A DNA stretch of 44,430 bases from Fusobacterium sp. DD2 (GTDB lineage Bacteria; Fusobacteriota; Fusobacteriia; Fusobacteriales; Fusobacteriaceae), in contig NZ_JADRHM010000012.1 in NCBI RefSeq assembly GCF_018205345.1, forward strand, positions 1-44,430, given 5' to 3'. The notes under the pieces are model-generated. The model saw only the letters and a program-made list of their open reading frames with translations. It was not told where the DNA came from and made no database searches. Both the position numbers and the translations under genes were made by a program. Positions 23,467 through 30,782 of the stretch are shown here, piece by piece (position 1 is the stretch's first letter; every line of letters begins with the position of its first letter).

Positions 23467-25915
23467 CGTCCGGTTTGCACTTTTTAAATCCTTTTTGTAT
23501 GCCATAACTTCCAAATCTAGCTGTGCTTTTTATGCGCTCCCAGTCCTTTAGGTTAGACATGATGGCAGTAATCTCACGACTGTCCATAGGTTTTATGAAT
23601 CTCTTATCATTTTTTAAAGCTTCTTCCCATATCTCAGCTACGCATACCCTATCACGTTCCACCCAGGTATCCTGAACACGCTCGTCATATTCATCAAGTA
23701 TTAGCCTCCTTGTATACAGGTCCAGCTTGTACCAATTCTCTGGAAGTTTCTTATCCAGATAATCCAGGATTAAACCTTTTTTCATATTACCTTCTTTATG
23801 TTCTTCCTGTTCTATTCTAGCTAATTCACTTGCCTCTTCTCCTAATAATAGACTTATATCATTATCCAATGCCTTATTATATGCCTCAGCCCACAACTGT
23901 TCTACTTCGTCATCCAGGTCATCAAATATAGATTTTTTAGTTTTACCAGTAAATGCATCAATCGGCCAAAAACGTCTTCCTCCAGATTCATCATTTAAAA
24001 ATTCAGCATCGTTCGAAGTCCCGATGAATACACATCTTCTTGGATATATATTAGTACGTCTTCCGTAAGCTTCACGGAATATATCTTCCTGCCTACTTAA
24101 AAACTGTTTAGCCGCGTTCTTCTCTGACTTCCTCAATCCTGTTAGTTCTCCAACCTCTACGATCCAACTCCCTTGGATAATCTCACATGCTTCTTTACCC
24201 TCAAAGGTTACCAACGAATCATTGTACCAGTTTCCACCAAGTTTCCGTAAGAATGTTGATTTACCTTTACCCTGAGGTCCTATTACTACGGGCATGGTAT
24301 CCCACTTGATACTCTTATTTGATACAGCTCTTTTTACAGCTGCAATCATTGTTTTCTCAGCAACTTCACGGGTATAAGCATTATCTGCACATCCTAAATA
24401 ATCCACAAACATAGTTGGAAGTCTTTCAACTCCGTCCCACGCAAGTGATTTCAGATACTCCTCCACAGAGTTTCTTGCGTTGTTCTTAGCTGTAAGATTT
24501 ACTGCGTCCTCGATTTTGCTTTTTCCTGTTATATCAAAAATCTTTTCAAGATACCAACGTATACCAGCATCATCAGTATCTGTCCATAATCTCTCTTCGG
24601 TGTTATTATCCCAAGGTAATGCACCTTCAACCATCATTCTATTGGAGAAGGTATCGGTGAATATTTTACCCTTTAATTCAGGAGAGTTTGCCAATATGAT
24701 TAATAAATTAGGAAGTGTAGGAGCAACTGTTCCATCAGCTCCAGCATCTAACTGTTTCATCCATTCAGTATCGTGTACAACCTCTCCTTCTTGTACCACT
24801 TCAGCTGTATCAATCCCGCCGTTTATAAACTCCATACTCTCAGCAAATTCCTCTTGCGCTGTTTTTATATTCTCAACTAATAAGTCATCTGCCACATTTG
24901 TATTCTTTCTTATGAAGTCCATGGTAGCCTTCCAGCTTGGCAAACGATTAACTGGAGTATTCGGATCTGCTTCCTCATCAAGATGTCCAAATTTGTGCAG
25001 CCTTAATAAATCAAAAGAGTTAACTAACTTCTGTGAGCATGGATCCGTTGCGTGATGAGAGTATAAAAATAAACCGTCACCATAGATTACAGCTCCAGCT
25101 GATGTGGATCCACCTGAATAAGTTAGTCTGTCAGGTATATCAGTTTCTGTATACGCATCAGGTAGGAATTCAGCTATAGTCTCTCTTATGTCGTATCTTC
25201 GGCAAAATGCTCCAATCAATCCGGATTTTTCAGTTGGATTCTCTTGTTTTTTCAGCATATTCTCGTAAAGCTTTTCACATCCAGGAATTACTGACCAAGA
25301 AGTTATATCTTTCCAATCTGCGTACATTTTTAAAATACCCTTACCATCTACCATAGGCTTATCTTCGTAAGTAAAAACATAATCAGAGTCTTTGGAATGG
25401 CTCGGCCAATACATTAACCGATCCGCTTGGAAAGTAGTTGGGTCACAATACTTTATTCCTATTATTTCAGCAATTTTTCTTGCTATTGGCTCATACTCAT
25501 CTGGAGTAACATCATAAGCCAATGGAAGTATTACTCTCAATCTTGGCTTAATTTTGCTGTGCTTTCTAGTACTATAGACTGCATATCCACAACCTAGTGC
25601 ATTTAAAGTTTTCAGGACTGCAGTATCATCTCCCAGACACATATTATCCATATCTAAAGTTATTAAGCTTCTTGAGTGTACGGCTTCTTTAATTCTGTTA
25701 GGGCCTGATAAGTTACCCCCGACAAATCCGCCCACATCTTTCAGATTGTCCTGGTCTTTTTTAGAAAGACGCATATAAGTTGTAATTGTTTCTTCTGTAA
25801 CTATAGGTTTGCTTATTCTATCCACAAAACTTGCCCAGCTCATTTCAATAGTTTTCCAGCTCTTGCTGAATCTGTTAGTAGCTAGTGCTAGTTTCAGCAG
25901 TCTATTATTTACCAT
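23462..25915 (-). CDS. VapE-family primase/helicase
   Basis: 817 aa from the ATG at 25915, which has AAGGAGG 11 bases upstream (the frame extends to a GTG at 25939). The N-terminal half holds a primase-polymerase-like region with LDMDN (residues 87-91) and STRKHSKIKPRLRVILPL; the C-terminal half is a virulence-associated E ATPase, with Walker A GPQGKGKST near 546-554, EVGELTGLRKSE and FIGTSNDAEFL downstream. It would prime and unwind DNA at the phage origin. Length is usual for such phage proteins. Confidence 0.9.
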   Translation of the reverse strand: MVNNRLLKLALATNRFSKSWKTIEMSWASFVDRISKPIVTEETITTYMRLSKKDQDNLKDVGGFVGGNLSGPNRIKEAVHSRSLITLDMDNMCLGDDTAVLKTLNALGCGYAVYSTRKHSKIKPRLRVILPLAYDVTPDEYEPIARKIAEIIGIKYCDPTTFQADRLMYWPSHSKDSDYVFTYEDKPMVDGKGILKMYADWKDITSWSVIPGCEKLYENMLKKQENPTEKSGLIGAFCRRYDIRETIAEFLPDAYTETDIPDRLTYSGGSTSAGAVIYGDGLFLYSHHATDPCSQKLVNSFDLLRLHKFGHLDEEADPNTPVNRLPSWKATMDFIRKNTNVADDLLVENIKTAQEEFAESMEFINGGIDTAEVVQEGEVVHDTEWMKQLDAGADGTVAPTLPNLLIILANSPELKGKIFTDTFSNRMMVEGALPWDNNTEERLWTDTDDAGIRWYLEKIFDITGKSKIEDAVNLTAKNNARNSVEEYLKSLAWDGVERLPTMFVDYLGCADNAYTREVAEKTMIAAVKRAVSNKSIKWDTMPVVIGPQGKGKSTFLRKLGGNWYNDSLVTFEGKEACEIIQGSWIVEVGELTGLRKSEKNAAKQFLSRQEDIFREAYGRRTNIYPRRCVFIGTSNDAEFLNDESGGRRFWPIDAFTGKTKKSIFDDLDDEVEQLWAEAYNKALDNDISLLLGEEASELARIEQEEHKEGNMKKGLILDYLDKKLPENWYKLDLYTRRLILDEYDERVQDTWVERDRVCVAEIWEEALKNDKRFIKPMDSREITAIMSNLKDWERIKSTARFGSYGIQKGFKKCKPDV

Positions 25916-25931
25916 ATTTTTTATGTCCTCC

Positions 25932-26276
25932 TTAATCACATAATGGTGCTGCAGGCATTAGTACAAATTCATATATACCATCAGATTGATTTTCTTCTGC
26001 ATATACAAATTGGCTCGATGTAGTGAAGTACAATCTTATATTTCTACATTTTTTTACTCGTTCCATGTACTTGAGTATATATTTATTTGTGAATGAAATC
26101 TTAAGTGGCCGTGTCGATGCACATAAGACTTCAACTGGTCCTTCAATTATTTTAGTGTTTTCATCATTCACAGCCTCCAGTGCTCCTCCTGATCTGTCTA
26201 CACATAATCTAACTATGCCGGACACTTTTGAAAATTCTTTTAGTACCTTTATGAATCCGTCCGGTTGGATATCCAT
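25932..26276 (-). CDS. Sliding-clamp-like protein, C-terminal domain (after in-frame amber)
   Basis: 114 codons from the first ATG after a TAG. The pattern VRLCVDRSGGALEAVNDEN, LKISFTNKYILKYMERVK, NIRLYFTTSSQFV and the end YEFVLMPAAPL aligns well by eye with the third domain of bacterial beta clamps (E. coli DnaN: VRLYV..., GFNVSYVLDVLNAL, YVVMPMRL). No ribosome binding site precedes the ATG, and the frame is continuous with the upstream ORF apart from one TAG at 26310-26312. Expression would need read-through, or the gene is broken. Confidence 0.65.
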   Translation of the reverse strand: MDIQPDGFIKVLKEFSKVSGIVRLCVDRSGGALEAVNDENTKIIEGPVEVLCASTRPLKISFTNKYILKYMERVKKCRNIRLYFTTSSQFVYAEENQSDGIYEFVLMPAAPLCD

Positions 26277-26309
26277 ATAGTCTGTATAATTTGCTTTTGC
26301 TTTCTCCAG

Positions 26310-26657
26310 CTAATCCAACTTTAATACCGGGCAGTCTATAGATGTTTTTATAGTTGTAAAAATACTATTTTCTTTCATTAGTTCAATTGTTATATCTTTA
26401 TCTACTGTAATCTTAATCCACTCAGGATTTATCACTTTAATTGCTTTTACTATTCTATAATGAATACTTATATCAGTATCGAAGTAAAAACCATGATACC
26501 ATGCCAGTCTGTAACCATCACTTGTGTACATTCCTTTATATCCTAAAACTATATTTCCTGCTGCTCTGACAGTGTCTACGGCTTTTCTATTCTCAGCAAT
26601 ATCGACTAAAGTATATAATTTTTTCAGTTCTGATTTATTTAAGATTTTTGATTCCAT
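26310..26657 (-). CDS. Sliding-clamp-like protein, N-terminal part (middle clamp domain), ends at amber TAG
   Basis: 115 aa with a start GGGAGAG site. ELKKLYTLVDI, AAGNIVLGYKGMYTSDGYRLAW and IFTTIKTSIDCPVL match the second beta-clamp domain (E. coli DnaN region with ATDGHRLAV and FTSKLVDGRFPDY). The first clamp domain is absent. Without the TAG, this and the next ORF would be one 241-residue, two-domain protein, the size of T4 gp45, which forms a trimer. The assignment is my own alignment by eye; the functional state is uncertain. Confidence 0.65.
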   Translation of the reverse strand: MESKILNKSELKKLYTLVDIAENRKAVDTVRAAGNIVLGYKGMYTSDGYRLAWYHGFYFDTDISIHYRIVKAIKVINPEWIKITVDKDITIELMKENSIFTTIKTSIDCPVLKLD

Positions 26658-27228
26658 TATTCTCTCCCTTCAAGCTCCAATCCCCATCAATTCGGCCTGT
26701 ATTATTTCGCCAGTTCGATAGGTAAGTACTGACAATTAATTCACAACTAAATCCCCTATACTCAGCTATTAACATGTAAAGTCTTAATATCTCCATTAAA
26801 TACTTAAATCTATCATTTATAGGAGCATACAATGTCTTCTTCAATTGGAAAACAAGTTCCATTATCAATTTGTATTTATCTTCTTTTTTTAAGTAATCGA
26901 CTTCCTGATATAGTACTGCATCCTGGCGTCTCCATAATTCAAGTAAATCATTAACTGGTGTCATGTTAAATTTATTAAATAGCTGGAGTATAAAAAATAA
27001 TATGTCAGCAAATTCTTTTACCTCATCATCATATGAATACTCTTTCTCCTTCCAATTCTTAAAATTTAAAGCCTCTGGAACTTCCTTAAGCCATTCCTGA
27101 AGTTCGTCATCAAGTCCTAAGATTATATCTTTAGTATCTCGTTTTCGTGGAGTAAATCCGTTATTCCGCTCTGATTCTATTATTATTTCTAAATCACTTT
27201 GTAATTTAAGTAATCCTATAAATGTCAT
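26635..27228 (-). CDS. Dimeric dUTPase / MazG-like NTP pyrophosphatase
   Basis: 197 aa, helical. DDELQEWLKE (residues 39-48) with NFKNWK and DEVKEFADILFFILQLF carries the two acidic metal-binding helices of the all-alpha NTP pyrophosphatases (dUTPase_2 type). It would remove dUTP or another nucleotide during phage replication. Overlaps the clamp-like gene by 23 bases and follows ssb. Confidence 0.75.
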   Translation of the reverse strand: MTFIGLLKLQSDLEIIIESERNNGFTPRKRDTKDIILGLDDELQEWLKEVPEALNFKNWKEKEYSYDDEVKEFADILFFILQLFNKFNMTPVNDLLELWRRQDAVLYQEVDYLKKEDKYKLIMELVFQLKKTLYAPINDRFKYLMEILRLYMLIAEYRGFSCELIVSTYLSNWRNNTGRIDGDWSLKGENNGIKNLK

Positions 27229-27244
27229 TTTTTACCTCCTAACA

Positions 27245-27613
27245 CTATAAAAATGGAAAGTCCTCATCGTCCCAGCTATCATTATTAGTTTGAGCTATTT
27301 CCTTATTTTTAGGGCTTAATAATTCTATCGCTTCAACTACAACACTGTAAGTTATTCTGGTTTCATCTTTGATTTTATATCTTCCCATCTGTAACCTTCC
27401 ACTTACACCAACACGATCTCCTTTATGGACATATTTCTTTATAATATCCGCCTTAACTCCAAAAGCTACACACTTTATAAAATCAGCTTCGTCTGTTTTA
27501 AAAGGCCTATTTACAGCAATTGAAAATTTACAATAGTCAGATCCACTTTGTGACATATTAAACTCTGGATCCCAAGTAAGTCTCCCGATTAAATTTACAT
27601 TATTCAATTTCAT
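27245..27613 (-). CDS. ssb: Single-stranded DNA-binding protein
   Basis: 122 aa. OB-fold of the bacterial SSB family: MKLNNVNLIGRLTWDPEF, CKFSIAVNRPF, FIKCVAFGVKADIIKKYVHKGDRVGVSGRLQ, and the acidic C-terminal tail DDEDFPFL used for protein contacts. Short, as usual for phage SSBs. Overlaps the membrane protein gene by 14 bases. Confidence 0.95.
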   Translation of the reverse strand: MKLNNVNLIGRLTWDPEFNMSQSGSDYCKFSIAVNRPFKTDEADFIKCVAFGVKADIIKKYVHKGDRVGVSGRLQMGRYKIKDETRITYSVVVEAIELLSPKNKEIAQTNNDSWDDEDFPFL

Positions 27614-28241
27614 TCCTCCTCAGTAACTTATCTATTTCCTTTTTTTCTACGAAGCTACACACTAAATCAATTATTTTAGTGGTAGCATAGAAACAGCAAA
27701 AGAAATAATAAATTTCAATCTCATTCACACCTAATTTAAAACCTGTATAATAAATTAGGGCATTAACAAGCGCTCCAACGATAGCTGCTTGATTTGCTAC
27801 TTTATCCAGTCTTGCATAAAACTCTGTTCTGTTATTTGCTTTTCTACCTGTAATTGCATCATCTACTAGAGTACTGTAAGCTACGAAGTATGCTCTGGTA
27901 ATAGCGTTTAATGCATTACTTAGTAAGATAAGTACTAATCCAAATTCTAAATTCCAAAGTAATATTATATAGGCAAATACTGTTGTCACTGTTTCAATAC
28001 ATTGGATAGTCAAGTACTTATGATTTAAAAATTGAATCTTATGGTGTGCCAGTTGCTCCTGTAATTTACATCTATATAAATCAGATAAGTAATTAACTAA
28101 CTTCAGTATGCTAGTCCATAGAGGTAAGGCAAACACACCGAGTAGCAAATATAACACGGCTCCAGAACATGCCGTATTAAAGCTAGTTATTGCGCAATTT
28201 GTTTTTATTATTGTGAATAGTTGCTTATATCTTTTATCCAT
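27600..28241 (-). CDS. Multi-pass membrane protein, unknown
   Basis: 213 aa with about four to five predicted membrane segments (near residues 20-50, 80-100, 100-120, 150-165 and 175-195) and short charged loops (REFYARLDK-like NNRTEFYARLDKVANQ). Not recognised. Its end overlaps ssb and it forms a run with two smaller membrane proteins (28254-28755). A role in superinfection exclusion is possible but unsupported. Confidence 0.7.
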   Translation of the reverse strand: MDKRYKQLFTIIKTNCAITSFNTACSGAVLYLLLGVFALPLWTSILKLVNYLSDLYRCKLQEQLAHHKIQFLNHKYLTIQCIETVTTVFAYIILLWNLEFGLVLILLSNALNAITRAYFVAYSTLVDDAITGRKANNRTEFYARLDKVANQAAIVGALVNALIYYTGFKLGVNEIEIYYFFCCFYATTKIIDLVCSFVEKKEIDKLLRRNEIE

Positions 28242-28253
28242 TTAATCCTTCCA

Positions 28254-28457
28254 TCATAATAAGATAGCCCCTAATACTCCACATGCAATAAGGGCTATTG
28301 CGAGTATTACTAGGCTTCCTAACCCATTGCGCCACATCTCCAAGAAAAAATCGAAAGCACAGACTAAAGCGTAACCAATTTCAAATACAACTACTCCTAT
28401 AAATATTCCAATTAAGAATTTCATCACCATTCTACTGATCCCCCTCTTCAGGTTCAA
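28254..28457 (-). CDS. Small membrane protein, unknown
   Basis: 67 aa, two predicted membrane helices (KFLIGIFIGVVVFEIGYALV and LVILAIALIACGVLGAILL). The internal ATG (MVMKF) may be the real start. Its start overlaps the end of the next upstream gene. Confidence 0.65.
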   Translation of the reverse strand: MNLKRGISRMVMKFLIGIFIGVVVFEIGYALVCAFDFFLEMWRNGLGSLVILAIALIACGVLGAILL

Positions 28458-28755
28458 ACTTTGAAAAAATTAATCTATATGTTTTATCAGTAAGTTTACG
28501 TATTTTCTCATCCATAAACCAAAACATTTTTTCAAATAGATCATTTATCATTTCTGCAACTGCTGCAATCACAGCTATCTCGATTAGGAATATAATTAAA
28601 TAAAAAGCATTAATTTTTCCAGTTGTTTTCTTGTAGTATTTCAGATACATTGTCATACCTTTATAGTTTTGTTTATTAATATCTTTGAAGCATATACAAA
28701 TAAAAAAAATTCTTAAGATAATCATTATTAGTATAATAAGTTGCCATATTTTCAT
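28432..28755 (-). CDS. Small membrane protein with charged C-terminus, unknown
   Basis: 107 aa. Membrane segments near residues 3-22 and 50-70, then an amphipathic Lys/Glu-rich tail ending in FEPEEGDQ. Not recognised. A 10-bp hairpin lies between this gene and its upstream neighbour. Confidence 0.65.
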   Translation of the reverse strand: MKIWQLIILIMIILRIFFICICFKDINKQNYKGMTMYLKYYKKTTGKINAFYLIIFLIEIAVIAAVAEMINDLFEKMFWFMDEKIRKLTDKTYRLIFSKFEPEEGDQ

Positions 28756-28773
28756 GCTTAATCCTCCCTATAT

Positions 28774-28804
28774 GGTGGTAGTAATCTATTAGTTTACTAC
28801 CACC
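28774..28804. other. Perfect 10-bp inverted repeat between early genes
   Basis: GGTGGTAGTA at 28774-28783 and TACTACCACC at 28795-28804 with an 11-base loop. No T run follows on the minus strand, so it is not an ordinary terminator; an RNA processing or stability hairpin is possible. Confidence 0.55.
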
Positions 28805-28832
28805 TAACCATTTTATTTAGTAGTAAATCCTG

Positions 28833-29078
28833 CTATTTCAGTAACTTTGTAGGTCTTACCTGATATCCAGCATCGTGATAATAATTCAGTACTAACTCGA
28901 GTTCATCTATATCATCACATTCTTCAACAACATAGTAATCTCCATAACTTTTTACAAAACTAAGTACAACTTCATCAGTAAAGAAATGGTCCTGCTGCTT
29001 TATACATGTGTATCCTTTTTGAGTTTCTCTCTCAATTATTGATTCGGCATTACTTTTAACTGTTTTTATTTGCCTCAT
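28833..29078 (-). CDS. Small phage protein, unknown
   Basis: 81 aa, not recognised. Contains QKGYTCIKQQDHFFTDEVVLSF and an acidic centre (EECDDIDELELV), with mixed alpha/beta pattern. Lies close after the 68-aa gene and in the same operon. Confidence 0.65.
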   Translation of the reverse strand: MRQIKTVKSNAESIIERETQKGYTCIKQQDHFFTDEVVLSFVKSYGDYYVVEECDDIDELELVLNYYHDAGYQVRPTKLLK

Positions 29079-29080
29079 GC

Positions 29081-29287
29081 CTATTCAACTCCCTGGATTA
29101 GCTTTAAGATTTGGCTCTTCACTTCATCAAAGTTAAGCACATATCCAGACTTTAAAACTGAAGTTACACAATCTGAGCCTTTTAACATATCCAATTTTAT
29201 TTCTTTTTCAGCTATAAATATTTCAGCGCATTGGTTCAGGTTGAAAATTCTCAAATTTCCATTCATAAAAATACATTTCAGTAACAT
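29081..29287 (-). CDS. Small phage protein, unknown
   Basis: 68 aa, not recognised. The GGAGGAG ribosome binding site overlaps the stop of the small membrane protein upstream. An internal ATG at residue 8 is an alternative start. Hydrophobic/charged alternation with no clear motif. Confidence 0.6.
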   Translation of the reverse strand: MLLKCIFMNGNLRIFNLNQCAEIFIAEKEIKLDMLKGSDCVTSVLKSGYVLNFDEVKSQILKLIQGVE

Positions 29288-29297
29288 TTTGCTCCTC

Positions 29298-29441
29298 CTA
29301 TAATAGAAAATATTTCAGTGCAGCGGCTGCAAGAACAACCGCATACACTTGATAAAAATTTAAGTTTATATCATTCACATAGCATAAGTAACAAATCAGA
29401 TATGTGAGTGCAATAATAAATATCAGGTATTCCATATACAT
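29298..29441 (-). CDS. Short membrane peptide, unknown
   Basis: 47 codons, ATG at 29441 after AGGAG, ending in TAG at 29298-29300 within the ribosome binding site of the next gene. Two hydrophobic segments: YLIFIIALTYLICYLCYV and VYAVVLAAAALKYFLL. Tight fit between neighbours and good signals make it a likely real gene. Confidence 0.65.
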   Translation of the reverse strand: MYMEYLIFIIALTYLICYLCYVNDINLNFYQVYAVVLAAAALKYFLL

Positions 29442-29474
29442 CAATCTCCTAAACTTTCTTATATGGTTTCTGTC

Positions 29475-30773
29475 TTATTTGAATGATAAAACGTCCTGTA
29501 TTCTCTTCTTAGCATCCTCTAATCTACCAGTCATTATGCATTCAAATACTTCGTTAAGGGCTAATGCTTGTCCACCTTGCATATCCTCGGCTATTCCATA
29601 CATAACGCTAAACCAGCTCTTACCATATTCTTTTTCAAATTCTTCTCTGAAGTTTTCAGCCATGATGAGCTCTTCTCTCCAATAATCTGTATTTAAAATC
29701 ATATTTATATATTCCTGTGCCTTCTGATAGTCTATAGCTCCTGCTTTCTTTTCTGCTCTGACTAAGTATTTTATTACAGTTCCTAGCTTCCAAGCAGTTC
29801 TACCTTTACAGTCTTTAATAGTGAATTCAATTACATCTCCAGCAGTCAACCCGTTAGCTAGTACATAATGGCTTGGTTTAACAGGATCATCGCAATTTTT
29901 AATTTTTTCAACAGATTTAACATCATTTTTAATAGTTTTAACGGTTTTTTCTTCGGATTTAACGTTTTTTATATCTTTTTCAACAGCTTTTTCTTCCATT
30001 TTAAGCTCCTCTACTTTTCTGTTTTTGTTTTGTTTTTCCAGATCATCAAGTTCCTTCATATCGTTTTTAAAAATCTTTTCCAAAAATTCTTCTCCCTTTG
30101 ATTTTTTTGGTTTTGTTTTAACCATTTCAAAATCCTTGTCTAAGGTTCTTCCTTTCTCAAACTTTCTTCCCATATTTGCCTCCCAACTTTTAATCATTTC
30201 TTCTTTAAACATGATATCTCTTGCTAGATAGCACATATACTTGACTGATAGGTCTATTATCTTCGCAAGTTCTTCTTCTTTCTTTCTTTTAATAAAATAA
30301 GGATATAACCTATTATCACTTAGTAGGCTAATCAGTTTAGCCCACACGGATATACTTCCCATAAATCCAGCTGGTAATCTTTGTGCTCGGTCATCCTTAC
30401 TTTCAGGAATAGGATTCCCAAAAGCTGGAGCACACACAGACACATAATTAACCATCAGTGCAGAGATATATGGAGTTACTTCAACATCGTCATCATCTGA
30501 ATCCGGATATAACTCCTCGTATAATTTATCAGTCAGGTTTTTAACTCTGCCAATTAAGCCGCGATAGTAAGGATTTAAGTATCCATCGTGTTCTTTTATT
30601 TCTTTATCCCAGATAGCTTTGTGTTTTCCAGTCACTACACTTAAATTCATTAAATGAGTTCTTGCTTCTAGTTCCTGAACCTCTGCTTGTGATGGTATAG
30701 GTGCTGGTTTAACTTTTTTTGTTTCATTTATTTTTATTTCTCTAGGCTTACGGGGTTTGATTTTTCGCACCAT
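29475..30773 (-). CDS. DUF3310-containing phage protein with long unknown N-terminus
   Basis: 432 aa. Residues about 296-365 match DUF3310 (DPVKPSHYVLANG, then LGTVIKYLVRAEKKAGAIDYQKAQEYI), a small domain seen in phage nucleotide-metabolism proteins. Residues 235-290 are a Lys/Glu-rich, partly repeated linker (KSVEK, KTIKN and similar). The N-terminal 1-215 is not recognised; it begins basic and Pro-rich. Usual DUF3310 proteins are much shorter, so this is a composite protein. Confidence 0.75.
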   Translation of the reverse strand: MVRKIKPRKPREIKINETKKVKPAPIPSQAEVQELEARTHLMNLSVVTGKHKAIWDKEIKEHDGYLNPYYRGLIGRVKNLTDKLYEELYPDSDDDDVEVTPYISALMVNYVSVCAPAFGNPIPESKDDRAQRLPAGFMGSISVWAKLISLLSDNRLYPYFIKRKKEEELAKIIDLSVKYMCYLARDIMFKEEMIKSWEANMGRKFEKGRTLDKDFEMVKTKPKKSKGEEFLEKIFKNDMKELDDLEKQNKNRKVEELKMEEKAVEKDIKNVKSEEKTVKTIKNDVKSVEKIKNCDDPVKPSHYVLANGLTAGDVIEFTIKDCKGRTAWKLGTVIKYLVRAEKKAGAIDYQKAQEYINMILNTDYWREELIMAENFREEFEKEYGKSWFSVMYGIAEDMQGGQALALNEVFECIMTGRLEDAKKRIQDVLSFK

Positions 30774-30782
30774 AATCTCCTC

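Noticed and set aside
24480-25055. 191-codon plus-strand frame over the VapE gene
   Set aside because: Antisense shadow of a well-supported gene, no start signals.
29868-30101. Plus-strand frame rich in Phe and Asn, resembling a membrane protein
   Set aside because: It is the complement of the Lys-rich linker of the DUF3310 protein.
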